Shown here: positions 55,210 to 64,000 of the stretch, piece after piece
How the letters are laid out: every line of letters begins with the position of its first letter
Numbering within the stretch: the stretch's first letter is position 1
From: Microbacterium sp. SYP-A9085
GTDB taxonomy: Bacteria; Actinomycetota; Actinomycetes; Actinomycetales; Microbacteriaceae
NCBI RefSeq assembly: GCF_009649635.1
Contig: NZ_WJII01000003.1
Coordinates: forward strand, 186,001-250,000
Direction: 5' to 3'
DNA: 64,000 nucleotides
Notes under the pieces: model-generated
What the model was told of the DNA's origin: nothing
Databases searched by the model: none
The model's input: only the letters and a program-made list of their open reading frames with translations
Made by a program: the position numbers and the translations under genes

Positions 55210-55887
55210 ATGGAACCGACGAACGACGAGACGCCGCTGACCCCGGCGCAGATGCTGGCGCTCCTGGAGGATCAGCAGCGGACCGTCGCCGGCCGGATGG
55301 CGTCGTTCGTGCCGTGGATCTTGCTGTCGTGGGGCGTGGCCTGGCTCGCCGGCTTCCTCATACTGTGGGTCGACGTGGTCCTGTACGACGGGCCGACCGT
55401 GCCGAGCGTGCCCGCCGGCGTCATCTTCGGCGGCCTTCTCGCGGCGGCGGCCGTCGTCTCGATGGTGCTCGGCATCCGCTCCGGCCGGGGACTGCGCGGC
55501 ACCCGCGAGTCCGCGTTCGTCGGGATCGTGTACGGCAACATGTGGTGGATCGGCAGCATCGCGCTCATCGTGATCGGGCGCGCCCTGGTGGACCGCGGCA
55601 TGCCGGTTGCGCTGCTGGCGGTGTTCTTCCCCAGCGCGTACTTCTTCTACGCGGGCGTGATGTACGTCATGTCCGGACTTGTCTGGCGTGCCCGACCCAT
55701 GGTGCTGCTCGGGATCTGGTCGGTGGCCATGAGCGCGGTCGGCGCCTTCGTCCCCCTGCCGACGCACTACCTCTTCTACGCGATCGCCGGCGGCGGCGCG
55801 TTCCTGCTCGTCGCGGCCTGGAGCACATGGTGGGTGCATCTGGCCCGGCGGCGCGTGGCACGGGCTGCGGGACCGGATCATGCATGA
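55210..55887 (+). CDS. Polytopic membrane protein of unknown function
   Basis: A 225-residue protein with a polar N-terminus (MLALLEDQQRTVAGR) and six predicted membrane helices. First gene of a four-gene operon; overlaps the regulator gene by 8 bases. Likely works with the exporter or as a sensor, from context only. Confidence 0.75.
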   Translation: MEPTNDETPLTPAQMLALLEDQQRTVAGRMASFVPWILLSWGVAWLAGFLILWVDVVLYDGPTVPSVPAGVIFGGLLAAAAVVSMVLGIRSGRGLRGTRESAFVGIVYGNMWWIGSIALIVIGRALVDRGMPVALLAVFFPSAYFFYAGVMYVMSGLVWRARPMVLLGIWSVAMSAVGAFVPLPTHYLFYAIAGGGAFLLVAAWSTWWVHLARRRVARAAGPDHA

Positions 55888-56176
55888 CCTCGATCCGGTG
55901 ATCCACGCGCAGGCGCGGCTGCGGATCGTCGCCGCCCTCGCGACGCTCGACGGCTCCGACCAGATCACCTTCCCCCGACTGCAGGAGGTGCTGGACATGA
56001 CCGCCGGCAATCTCTCCACCCATCTGCGCAAGCTCGAGGATGCCGCGTACGTGCTCGTCGAGAAGACGCACAAGGGGCGGACCCCCGTGACCTACATCGC
56101 GCTCACGAGACAAGGCCGCCGCGCCTTCGAGGACTACACCGCGCAGCTGCGCGACGTACTGAGAGGAAACCCATGA
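55880..56176 (+). CDS. Winged-helix regulator (MarR/ArsR-like, YdhC type)
   Basis: A 98-residue winged HTH: RLRIVAAL, then LDMTAGNLSTHLRKLEDAAYV as recognition helix and a basic wing (KTHKGRTPVTYIALT). Regulators of this type repress their own operon through a short palindrome, which fits the one over the promoter. 4-base overlap with the ATPase gene. Confidence 0.88.
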   Translation: MHDLDPVIHAQARLRIVAALATLDGSDQITFPRLQEVLDMTAGNLSTHLRKLEDAAYVLVEKTHKGRTPVTYIALTRQGRRAFEDYTAQLRDVLRGNP

Positions 56177-57159
56177 CCATCGCCTCCTTCGACCGCGTCA
56201 CACGACGCTTCGGCGACCTCGTCGCCGTCGACGACGTGACGCTCGACATCCCCGAAGGCCAGATCGTGGGCCTGCTGGGCCCGAACGGCGCCGGCAAGTC
56301 GACCCTGCTGTCGCTGCTGCAGGGACTGCGTCGCCCCACCAGCGGCACTGTCGCCCTGTTCGGCGGCGACCCGGGCGACCCGCGCCGCCGCGTGCGCCTG
56401 GGCTGCACCCCGCAGGAGACGGCGCTGCCCGAGACGCTGCGCGTCGGCGAGGTGCTCGACTTCGTCGGGCGCCACTTCCCGAGCCGCGTCGACACGACCG
56501 AGCTCGCCGAGCAGTTCGGGTTCGCGGACCTGCTGCGGCGTCAGACCGGCGGACTCTCCGGCGGGCAGAAGCGCCGCGTGAGCGTCGCACTGGCGTTCGT
56601 CGGAGATCCGCGCCTCGTGCTGCTGGACGAGCCCACGACGGGGCTGGATGTCGACGCCCGGCGCGCCGTCTGGGACGCGATCCGCGACCGGCACGCGCGC
56701 GGCGCGACAGTGGTGGTCACGAGTCACTATCTGGAGGAGATCGAAGCGCTCGCGCAGCGTGTGGTGATCGTCGACCGCGGTCGCGTCATCGCCGACGACG
56801 CGCTGCACGGGGTGCTCGGCCGGGTCGCCCGGTCGCGGGTCACCCTGCGGACATCGGATGCCGCGGCCGTCACGGCCCTGGTCGACAACGCCGCGGTGGT
56901 CGGGGCCCGGCGGCGCACGGATGAGGCCCGGGATGCCGAGGAGCTGGCCCTGATGGTCAACGACGCGGACGCTTTCGTGCGTCGCCTCGTCGCCAGCGGC
57001 GCCGACTTCACCGGCCTCGGTGTCCGCGGCGCGACGCTCGAGGAGGCGTTCCTGGCGCTGACGTCGCGCGCGCAGCCCGTCGCGCCCGCGACATCCGTCC
57101 CGACGACATCGCCCGCGACATCCGTCCCCGCCGCAGCCACGACGAAGGGAGCCCTGTGA
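56173..57159 (+). CDS. ABC exporter ATPase (DrrA/NatA type)
   Basis: A 328-residue ATPase: Walker A GPNGAGKST, signature LSGGQKRR, Walker B LVLLDEP, switch TSHYLEE. A C-terminal domain of about 100 residues ends in a Thr/Pro/Ala-rich repeat (ATSVP type). Drug or lipid export is typical of the class. Confidence 0.93.
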   Translation: MTIASFDRVTRRFGDLVAVDDVTLDIPEGQIVGLLGPNGAGKSTLLSLLQGLRRPTSGTVALFGGDPGDPRRRVRLGCTPQETALPETLRVGEVLDFVGRHFPSRVDTTELAEQFGFADLLRRQTGGLSGGQKRRVSVALAFVGDPRLVLLDEPTTGLDVDARRAVWDAIRDRHARGATVVVTSHYLEEIEALAQRVVIVDRGRVIADDALHGVLGRVARSRVTLRTSDAAAVTALVDNAAVVGARRRTDEARDAEELALMVNDADAFVRRLVASGADFTGLGVRGATLEEAFLALTSRAQPVAPATSVPTTSPATSVPAAATTKGAL

Positions 57160-57911
57160 TGAGCATCGCCTCGCTGACCGCCGTCCACACGAAGTACAAC
57201 CTGCTGGAGACGCTGCGCGTGCCGATCGCGGTGATCGGCACCGTCGTCTTCCCCGCGCTCGCGCTGCTGTTCTTCGTGGTGCCGAACCGCACCGTCGCCG
57301 AGAACCCGGCCTATGCCACGCAGGCCATCATCTCGATGGCGGTGTTCGCGGTGATGGTGAACGGCCTGTTCTCGTTCGGGCTCGCCATCGCGGAGAACCG
57401 CGAGAAGCCGTGGGATCCGTATCTGCGCACGCTGCCGGCCCCGGGAATAGTGCGCGTGCTCGCGCACATCTTCTCCACCGGCGCGCTCGGGCTCGTGGCG
57501 CTCCTGCCGATCGTGCTGATCGGCGGGATGCTCACCTCGGCGCAGGCGTCCGCGTGGCGGGTGCTCGCCGGGCTCGTCGCCGTCGCGGTCGCGGCCCTGC
57601 CCTTCATGTTGATCGGCATGGCGATCGGCTTCTCGATGACGCAGAAGGCGGCGATCGCCGTCATCCAGGTCGTGATGTTCGGCCTCGCGTTCGCCGGCGG
57701 GCTGTTCCTGCCGCCGATCATGTTCGCCGACTGGCTCGACCGGATCTCGATGTTCTTCCCGTCGCGTCAGGCGCGCGAACTCGTGATCTGGGCCGTGCAG
57801 GGCGGCGAGCTGCCGTGGTGGGCGTGGGTCGGCATCGTGGTGTGGACGGCGCTGTTCCTGGCCCTCACGCTGCTGCTGTTCCGCCGGGACGAGGGGCGCC
57901 GCTTCCGCTGA
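57159..57911 (+). CDS. ABC-2 type permease
   Basis: A 250-residue permease with six helices and the ABC-2 segment FGLAFAGGLFLPPIMF. GTG 57156 or ATG 57159 may start; both overlap the ATPase stop. Partner of the ATPase. The gene ends 6 bases before the convergent tmk stop. Confidence 0.9.
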   Translation: MSIASLTAVHTKYNLLETLRVPIAVIGTVVFPALALLFFVVPNRTVAENPAYATQAIISMAVFAVMVNGLFSFGLAIAENREKPWDPYLRTLPAPGIVRVLAHIFSTGALGLVALLPIVLIGGMLTSAQASAWRVLAGLVAVAVAALPFMLIGMAIGFSMTQKAAIAVIQVVMFGLAFAGGLFLPPIMFADWLDRISMFFPSRQARELVIWAVQGGELPWWAWVGIVVWTALFLALTLLLFRRDEGRRFR

Positions 57912-57917
57912 GCCGCG

Positions 57918-58538
57918 TCAGCCGAGTCGGTCGGCGACGCGCGCGCGCACGAGCGCCGCGATCTCGTCGACCGGCAGGCTCGCGTCCACGACCAGGAACC
58001 GCGCGGGCTCGGCGTCCGCGAGCGTGAGGAACGCGGTCCGGACGCGGGCGTGGAACTCGGCCTGCTCGGCCTCGAGGCGGTCGAACGGCTTGTCGTCGGC
58101 ATCCAGCCGGCGGCGGGCGGATGTCTCGTCCAGGTCGAGCAGGACCGTCACATCCGGCAGGAGCCCGTCCACCGCCCACAGCGACAGGTCCCGCACCTGC
58201 TGCGGATCCAGGACGCGGCCCGCGCCCTGGTAGGCGACCGACGAGTCGAGGTACCGGTCCTGGATCACGACGTCACCGCGCGCGATCGCGGGACGCACGA
58301 CCGTCGCCACATGGTGGGCGCGGTCGGCGGCGTACAGCAGGGCCTCGGCACGCGCGTCGATGTGGCCGCGGTGGTGCAGCACAATCTCGCGGACCCGCTG
58401 CCCTACGTCGGTGCCACCCGGCTCCCGGGTGCGCACGACGTCCCGGCCCTGCGCGCGCAGCCAGTCCTCGAGGAGGGCCGCCTGGGTGCTCTTGCCGACG
58501 CCGTCACCGCCCTCGAACGTGACGAACAGGCCGGTCAC
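57918..58538 (-). CDS. tmk: Thymidylate kinase
   Basis: A 206-residue kinase that makes dTDP: P-loop FEGGDGVGKST, DRYLDSSVAYQG, and the LID region DETSARRRL. 4-base overlap with topA. Sits in the conserved topA-tmk-holB order. Confidence 0.96.
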   Translation of the reverse strand: MTGLFVTFEGGDGVGKSTQAALLEDWLRAQGRDVVRTREPGGTDVGQRVREIVLHHRGHIDARAEALLYAADRAHHVATVVRPAIARGDVVIQDRYLDSSVAYQGAGRVLDPQQVRDLSLWAVDGLLPDVTVLLDLDETSARRRLDADDKPFDRLEAEQAEFHARVRTAFLTLADAEPARFLVVDASLPVDEIAALVRARVADRLG

Positions 58539-61291
58539 TTCTTCTTCGCCGCGGTCTTGCGGGTCGTGCCGGTCCGAGCGCTGCGCTTGGGAGCCGGGCC
58601 CTTCGCGCGCTTGTCGGCCAGCAGCTGCACGGCGCGGTCGAAGTCGACGGCCATAGCGTCCTCACCGCGGGGCACGGTGGCGTTGGTCTCACCGTCGGTG
58701 ACATACGGGCCGAAGCGGCCATCGCGCAGCTTGATCGCCTTGCCGCTGACCGGGTCGGCGTCGAACTCCTTCAGGGCACTGGAGGCGCGCCGCGCACCGT
58801 ACTTCGGCTGCTTGTACCGCTCGAGCGCCTCCTCGAGCGTGATGTCGAAAAGCTGCTGCTCGGAGTCGAGGGTACGCGAGTCGGCGCCCTTCTTCAGGTA
58901 CGGGCCGTACCGCCCGTTCTGAGCGGTGATCTCCTCACCGGTCTCGGGGTCGGCCCCGACCGTGCGCGGCAGCGACAGCAGCTTCAGCGCGTCATCGAGA
59001 CCGATGGTGTCCACCGACATGCTCTGGAACAGCGACGCGGTGCGGGGCTTCGGGGCGGCGGCGGCCTTCTTGGCGCCCTTCCCGGCGGTGGCCTTGTCGG
59101 CACCCTTCCCCGCGGCGGTCTTCTTGGCACCCTTCTTCGGCGCGGGCGACTCATCGAGCACCTCGCCGGTTGCGGCATCCACCGTCGTGGGGTCGTCGGG
59201 CTCGATCTCCTGGACGTAGGGTCCGTAGCGGCCGTCCTTGACGACGATGAGCTTCCCGTTGTCGGGATTCTCCCCCAGCACGCGGTCGCCGGCCACCGGC
59301 GCGTCGATGAGCTCCTGTGCACGGGCGGCGGTCAGCTCGTCGGGCGCGAGCTCCTCCGGGATGTTCACGCGGCGCGGGTCGGCGTCCGGCTGGGCCGGGT
59401 CGGTGACCTCCAGGTACGGTCCGTAGCGGCCGATGCGCAGCACCGCGGTGTCGGTGATCCGGGTGGAGTTGATCTCGCGGGCGTCGATCTCACCGAGGTT
59501 GTCGACGATGTTGCGCAGCCCGGTGTGGCCCTCGGAGCCGAAGTAGAACTCGCGCAGCCAGTCGACGCGCTTCTGCTCGCCGCGGGCGATGGCATCCAGG
59601 TCATCCTCGAGCGCGGCGGTGAAGTCGTAGTCGACGAGCTCGGTGAAGTGCTGCTCGAGCAGCCGCACGACGCTGAACGCGACCCAGCTGGGAACGAGCG
59701 CCTGCCCGCGCTTGGTGACGTAGCCGCGGCCGAGGATCGTGTCGATGATGCTCGCGAACGTCGACGGGCGGCCGATGCCCTTCTCCTCGAGCGCCTTCAC
59801 CAGCGACGCCTCGGTGTACCGGGGCTTGGGCGTCGTGGCGTGGCCCTTGGGCTCCACGTCGCGCAGGCTCAGGATGTCGCCGACCGCGAGCCGCGGGAGG
59901 GCCTGCTCGTCCGGCTTCTCGGCGTCCGAGCGCTTCTCATCGCGGCCCTCCTCGTACGCGTCGAGGAACCCCTTGAACGTGTAGACGGTGCCGGATGCCG
60001 TGAACTCGGCGGTTCGCTCGGCCAGCGCCACCGCGAGCGTCACGGTCGTGGTCTCGTACGTCGCGTCGGACATCTGGCTGGCGACGGTGCGCTTCCAGAT
60101 CAGTTCGTACAGGCGCAACTCGTCGCGGTCCAGGGCGCCGGACACCGATGAGGGCGTCCGGAAATGCTCGCCGGACGGGCGGATCGCCTCGTGCGCCTCC
60201 TGCGCGTTCTTGCTCTTGCTCTTGTACACGCGCGGGTTCAGCGGCACGGCCTTCTCGCCGTACAGCTGGACCGCCTGCTCCCGCGCGGCGCGCACCGCCT
60301 GGGTGGACAGCGCGGTCGAGTCGGTGCGCATGTAGGTGATGTAGCCCTTCTCGTACAGGCGCTGGGCGACGCTCATGGCGTGCTTCGCGCTCATCGAGAG
60401 CTTCCGGCCGGCTTCCTGCTGCATCGTCGAGGTCGTGAACGGCGCGTAGGGCCGGCGCGTGCCGGGCTTGGACTCCAGTGCGGTGACGGATGCCGCACCC
60501 ACCGCGGTGACCTCATCGGCGAGGGTACGTGCGGCGGCCTCGTCGAGCCGGACCACGGCCTTCTTCAGCGCGCCGCGGTCGTCGAAGTCGGAGCCGCGGG
60601 CGATCGGCGCGCCGCCCACGCGGGCCAGCTGCACCCCGAACGCGTCGCCCTGCGTGGCGGCGGTGGCCGCGACATCCCAGTACGAGGCGGAGACGAACGC
60701 CATCCGCTCCCGCTCCCGGTCCACGATCAGTCGGGTCGCCGCGGACTGGACGCGGCCCGCCGACAGGCCCTGCTGGACCTTCAGCCACAGCACCGGCGAG
60801 ACATCCCACCCGTACAGCCGGTCGAGGATGCGGCGCGTCTCCTGCGCGTCGACGAGGTCGAAATCGAGCTCGCGAGTGTTGGTCACGGCCGCCTGGATGG
60901 CGTCCTTGGTGATCTCGTGGAAGACCATCCGCTTGACGGGAACCTTCGGCTTGAGCGCCTCGAGCAGGTGCCAGGCGATGGCCTCGCCCTCACGGTCCTC
61001 ATCGGTGGCGAGCAGGAGCTCGTCGCTCGTTTTCAGGGCCCGCTTGAGCTCGGCGACGGTCTTCTTGCCGCGCTCGGACTCCACATAGTAGGGAGCGAAG
61101 TCGTTCTCGATGTCGACCGAGTAGCGACCCACCGACGTCTTCTTCAGCTCGGAGGGGATCGCCTTGCGATCGGCGAGGTCGCGGATGTGACCGACCGAGC
61201 TGAGCACCTCGTAACCGTCGCCCAGGTAGCCCTGGATCGACTTCATCTTCGTCGGCGACTCGACGATCACGAGCTTCTTGCCGTGTGCCAA
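58535..61291 (-). CDS. topA: DNA topoisomerase I
   Basis: A 918-residue type IA topoisomerase: TOPRIM (VIVESPTKMKSI, TDEDREGEAIAWHL), active-site Tyr in YITYMRTDST, and repeated actinobacterial C-terminal domains (GRYGPYL, DGRYGPYV motifs) ending in a Lys/Ala-rich tail. TTG 61291 with AAAGGA gives the family N-terminus MAHGKKLVIVESP; ATG 61327 would add 12 atypical residues. Confidence 0.95.
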   Translation of the reverse strand: MAHGKKLVIVESPTKMKSIQGYLGDGYEVLSSVGHIRDLADRKAIPSELKKTSVGRYSVDIENDFAPYYVESERGKKTVAELKRALKTSDELLLATDEDREGEAIAWHLLEALKPKVPVKRMVFHEITKDAIQAAVTNTRELDFDLVDAQETRRILDRLYGWDVSPVLWLKVQQGLSAGRVQSAATRLIVDRERERMAFVSASYWDVAATAATQGDAFGVQLARVGGAPIARGSDFDDRGALKKAVVRLDEAAARTLADEVTAVGAASVTALESKPGTRRPYAPFTTSTMQQEAGRKLSMSAKHAMSVAQRLYEKGYITYMRTDSTALSTQAVRAAREQAVQLYGEKAVPLNPRVYKSKSKNAQEAHEAIRPSGEHFRTPSSVSGALDRDELRLYELIWKRTVASQMSDATYETTTVTLAVALAERTAEFTASGTVYTFKGFLDAYEEGRDEKRSDAEKPDEQALPRLAVGDILSLRDVEPKGHATTPKPRYTEASLVKALEEKGIGRPSTFASIIDTILGRGYVTKRGQALVPSWVAFSVVRLLEQHFTELVDYDFTAALEDDLDAIARGEQKRVDWLREFYFGSEGHTGLRNIVDNLGEIDAREINSTRITDTAVLRIGRYGPYLEVTDPAQPDADPRRVNIPEELAPDELTAARAQELIDAPVAGDRVLGENPDNGKLIVVKDGRYGPYVQEIEPDDPTTVDAATGEVLDESPAPKKGAKKTAAGKGADKATAGKGAKKAAAAPKPRTASLFQSMSVDTIGLDDALKLLSLPRTVGADPETGEEITAQNGRYGPYLKKGADSRTLDSEQQLFDITLEEALERYKQPKYGARRASSALKEFDADPVSGKAIKLRDGRFGPYVTDGETNATVPRGEDAMAVDFDRAVQLLADKRAKGPAPKRSARTGTTRKTAAKKK

Positions 61292-61500
61292 AGGGGTGGT
61301 CCTTTCTTCGAAGCACACCATACACACCCTGAACGCCTGTCCGACGCGGCGAAGATTCAGACAACGCCGCTAGACGCCCGTGCGCGTCCGCGCGAGGTGG
61401 CACGCGTGCCGGTAGCACGCGGACCGGATGGGGGCCAGCCCCTCGCCCTGTCCGCCATGCGGCCGGATGCTGGCGGCTTTCGAATGAAAGGAAACAGAAG

Positions 61501-62049
61501 ATGGCGAAGCTCACCGACCGCACCGTGGCGTTCCTCGCGACCGACGGGTTCGAGGACGCCGAATTGACCAGTCCCTGGGAGGCGGTGACCCGCGCGGGTG
61601 CCGCGGCGACGATGGTCGCTCCGGACGGCGGCCAGATCACCGGAAAGCACGGACACGTGCAGGCCGTGGACCTGCGCGCCGACGAGGCCGACGCCGGCGG
61701 CTTCGACGCGCTCGTGCTGCCGGGCGGCGTCGTGAACGCCGACCACCTCCGCATGGACGAGGCCTCGATAGCGTTCGTGCGCGCGTTCTTCGACGACCAT
61801 AAGCCGGTGGCGGTCATCTGCCATGGGCCGTGGATCCTGATCGAGGCGGGCGTCGTGGACGGTCGCACACTCACGAGCTACCCGAGCCTGCGCACGGACC
61901 TGCGCAATGCGGGTGCCGCGTGGGTCGACGAGGAGGTGGTCGTCGATCAGGGTCTCGTCTCCAGCCGGACGCCCGGCGACCTGCCCGCGTTCAACGCGAA
62001 GGTGATCGAAGAAGTCGCCGAGGGGCGGCACGCTGGCCAGACGCCGTGA
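61501..62049 (+). CDS. DJ-1/PfpI-family protein
   Basis: A 182-residue class I glutamine amidotransferase-like protein: Glu18, the nucleophile elbow VICHGPW (Cys107, His108) and the following TSYPSL, as in PfpI/YhbO proteins that repair glycated proteins or act as proteases. Its 3' end overlaps the frameshifted pilus gene on the other strand. Confidence 0.9.
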   Translation: MAKLTDRTVAFLATDGFEDAELTSPWEAVTRAGAAATMVAPDGGQITGKHGHVQAVDLRADEADAGGFDALVLPGGVVNADHLRMDEASIAFVRAFFDDHKPVAVICHGPWILIEAGVVDGRTLTSYPSLRTDLRNAGAAWVDEEVVVDQGLVSSRTPGDLPAFNAKVIEEVAEGRHAGQTP

Positions 62050-62415
62050 GCGTCACGGCGGGGTCGGGTTCCCCTCCCCCGCCGGGTTGAGGTTCTGGGT
62101 CCGGCGGCGGGCCGGCCCGGGCCGACGCTGTCGCGTGCAGCGGCCCCGCCGAGATGCTGACGGTCACCGTCGCGACGAGCCCGTCGAGGGCGCACGCGTC
62201 CAGTCCCGCGCCGCCGGCGGCGGCGAGCTGGTCTGCGCGGTCGCACGGGAGCCGGTAACGGCGCCGGATGCCGCATCTGCGGCGGCGAGCGCTGCGGCGT
62301 CCGCCGCCGCGGCGGCCCGTTGCGACTGCACGGCGGCCAGTCCGGACGCGGCCAGCCCCACGCCGAGGGCCGCCGCGCAGCCGATGACCCCCACCGCGAG
62401 CACCGTCCCGGGCAC
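61991..62415 (-). pseudogene. TadE/G-like (Rv3654c-type) pilus protein, frameshifted
   Basis: From GTG 62415 the frame gives a hydrophobic helix and ADAAALAAADAASGAVTG, the standard start of this family. It then goes out of frame near 62250. Dropping into the adjacent frame restores the family end: PCDRADQLAAAGGAGLD, then ACALDGLVATVTVS, stopping at 61991. A lost C in a short C run (TCCCG) would explain it. Mutation or sequencing error cannot be told apart here. Confidence 0.75.
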
Positions 62416-62425
62416 TGGTGCACGC

Positions 62426-62758
62426 TCACTGCCCGCCGGCGAGTGCGCACGATGCGACGCGCAGCTCGGGGATCGGGAGCCGGGCGGGCGCCACGGCGTC
62501 GACGCAGACGAGGTCGCCGCGGTGCACCACCGTCGCCGACGCGCCGTCGACGGCGCCGGGCAGCAGAGCGAGAGCCCGGGCTTCGGGCTCGCCGCGGGCC
62601 ACCAGACGCGCCGCGTCGGCGGCGGCATCCTGCAGTCGCACCTGCCGGCCGCACGCCGCGAGCACGCCCACCCCCAGCGCGAGGACCAGCACAATGGCGG
62701 GCAGCGCCACCGCGAACTCGGCGGTCACCGATCCGCGGTCGCCTCGCTGACCGTTCAT
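62426..62758 (-). CDS. TadE-family pilus assembly protein
   Basis: A 110-residue pseudopilin-like protein: short basic start, then GSVTAEFAVALPAIVLVLAL with the E+5-type Glu typical of TadE, and a small exported domain with a Cys pair. Overlaps DUF4244 by 4 bases. Confidence 0.85.
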   Translation of the reverse strand: MNGQRGDRGSVTAEFAVALPAIVLVLALGVGVLAACGRQVRLQDAAADAARLVARGEPEARALALLPGAVDGASATVVHRGDLVCVDAVAPARLPIPELRVASCALAGGQ

Positions 62759-62958
62759 GACACGGTCAGCGCCCGCCGGACGAGGTCGGTGAGGATGCCG
62801 CGCACCTCGTCCGATCGCATGATGACGACCAGCAGGCCGGCGAACGCGACGGCCGCCATTGTGGCGATCGCATATTCCGCGGTGGCGGCACCGGCGTCGT
62901 CGCCGGCGAGGAACAGCCGGCGCGCGCGGCGGCGCGTCAGCGGGGGAAGGGTGTTCAT
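62755..62958 (-). CDS. DUF4244 protein, probable Flp-type pilin
   Basis: A 67-residue protein with a basic leader, GAATAEYAIATMAAVAFAGLL helix and short end, the pattern of small actinobacterial Flp pilins. ATG 62958. Confidence 0.85.
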   Translation of the reverse strand: MNTLPPLTRRRARRLFLAGDDAGAATAEYAIATMAAVAFAGLLVVIMRSDEVRGILTDLVRRALTVS

Positions 62959-62999
62959 GGTGTCGCTCCTTATCCATGGGACGGTGGGCACGATCGCTC

Positions 63000-64000
63000 T
63001 CACACCGACAGCGGCGTCGAGGTGAGGATGCCGAGGAGCGTGGGGGCCACGCCCAGCAGTAGGAACGCGGGCAGGGTGCACACCCCCAGCGGCACAAGCA
63101 GGCGCGACGACAGCCGCGCCGCGCGCAGCCGACCGTCGGTGCGCGCTCGGTGCCGCGCGAGCGCGGCGGACGCGCGCAGCAGCTCCGCGGCGGGCACGCC
63201 GGCCGTCTGCGACAGGGTGAGGATGCCGACGGTGTCGGCGTCGGCAGCGCCGCCACCGGTCCGCGCGACGATCGCCTCGGCCCGTGCCCGGTCGACGCCG
63301 CCGGACAGTGCTATCGCCATGAGGTCGGCGGTCATGCCGGGCACCCCACCGTCCGGGTCAGCACGTCGCACGAGCGCCGCGTTCCACCGGCGTGCGGCCA
63401 CGATCAGTCCGATGCCGGCGGCTGCGCACACGAGCCCGACCGGGTCGGCGAACACCACATGCAGGGTGTCGAAGCCCAGGCTCGCACCGAGCGCGACGGC
63501 GACCAGTGGCAGCCATGACATCAGCCGCGCGGTCCCGGCCGGCTCGGCGAGCGCCACCCGCACCTCGTCACGTGTCTGCGCGGCATCTTGCAGCGCAGAC
63601 GCGATGCCGCGCAGGCTGTCGGCGAGCGGCGCGCCGACGGTCTGCGCGATGGTCCATGCGGCGCCGACATCCTCCCACCCCGCCCCTGCATCGGTGATAG
63701 CGGCCGCGACATCCTGCCCGGCATCGACCCGCGCGACCACCAGCGCCGCGTGCGCGTCGCCCACCGCGGCGAGATGCCGCCATGCCCGATCCGGTGAGAC
63801 CCCCGCCTGCAGCAGCACCGCGAGTCGCAGCACGGTCGCGGGATCCGGCGCGGCCGGCTTCGGCGTCGGTCGGCGCCATGGTGTCCGGATCCGCGGCGCC
63901 GGTGCAGCGACTCGGCCAGCCCGCGTGCGCGACACGGCGGTCGCGCCGCAACGGCCCCGCCTCCCGAGCAGCCCTGTCGGGTGCCGGGCGGCCCGCACCC
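63000..64000 (-). CDS. Type II secretion F-domain protein (TadC-like), 5' end at window edge
   Basis: At least 332 residues: an Arg/Pro-rich N-terminus, a T2SSF domain (LAVLLQAGVSPDRAWRHL, TAGVPAAELLRASA) and three or four helices. The inner-membrane platform of Flp/Tad pili. GTG 63998 is the last in-frame start before the edge, so the true start may lie outside. TadA and TadB are expected beyond. Confidence 0.85.
   Translation of the reverse strand, partial: VRAARHPTGLLGRRGRCGATAVSRTRAGRVAAPAPRIRTPWRRPTPKPAAPDPATVLRLAVLLQAGVSPDRAWRHLAAVGDAHAALVVARVDAGQDVAAAITDAGAGWEDVGAAWTIAQTVGAPLADSLRGIASALQDAAQTRDEVRVALAEPAGTARLMSWLPLVAVALGASLGFDTLHVVFADPVGLVCAAAGIGLIVAARRWNAALVRRADPDGGVPGMTADLMAIALSGGVDRARAEAIVARTGGGAADADTVGILTLSQTAGVPAAELLRASAALARHRARTDGRLRAARLSSRLLVPLGVCTLPAFLLLGVAPTLLGILTSTPLSV

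Overview
This window is about 64 kb of a high-GC actinobacterial chromosome, most like a Microbacterium or a close relative in Microbacteriaceae. The call rests on actinobacterial markers: CarD, SenX3-RegX3, GlnR, MsiK, a WXG100 protein, DUF3263 and DUF4244 proteins, a GroEL without adjacent GroES under a CIRCE operator, and a type III polyketide synthase cluster. Three tRNA genes are present: Thr(TGT), Lys(TTT) and Thr(CGT). I see no rRNA, CRISPR array or complete mobile element.

Layout. 1-8.6 kb: the end of a sensor kinase, a WXG100 protein, groEL with a strong promoter/CIRCE region, LytR_C and DUF3263 proteins, MsrB, a nitroreductase, and a three-gene envelope-stress-like operon (holin-X, DUF3618). 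8.7-14.6 kb: a LigM-like O-demethylase and a lipid-quinone-like cluster (UbiA, FAD monooxygenase, methyltransferase, type III PKS). 14.7-15.7 kb: tRNA-Thr and a gene-poor stretch of about 0.9 kb rich in inverted repeats. 15.8-20.1 kb: a thioredoxin-fold protein that lacks its redox cysteines, MsiK with a structured leader, and DUF4032.

20.1-29.1 kb is the conserved carD-ispF-cysS-rlmB neighbourhood, interrupted by a single reading frame that joins a flavin oxidoreductase to an ECF41 sigma factor, followed by senX3-regX3 and phoU. 29-41 kb holds metabolic genes, GlnR, Ppk1, a Nudix/histidine-phosphatase protein and pstSCAB. Two direct-repeat PHO boxes, before phoU/senX3 and before pstS, link the phosphate genes into one regulon.

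41-51.5 kb: a possible small structured RNA, a VOC/AraC pair, an SDR fused to a degenerate histidine-kinase ATPase domain, NDH-2, nicotinamidase, an MMPL exporter, an EamA permease, a cold-shock gene and a fatty-acid desaturase. 51.5-61.3 kb is the topA-tmk-holB-hydrolase block, split between tmk and holB by an array of palindromic repeats and an oppositely oriented, probably leaderless regulator/ABC-exporter operon. The last 2 kb is the end of a Flp/Tad pilus operon in which the last gene is frameshifted.

Strongest leads: the oxidoreductase-ECF41 fusion, the SDR-HATPase fusion, the palindromic repeat array, the candidate RNA at 41.2 kb, and an apparent window-wide enrichment of the word GATAG(C/T) that accounts for most of the rare ATA codons I saw.
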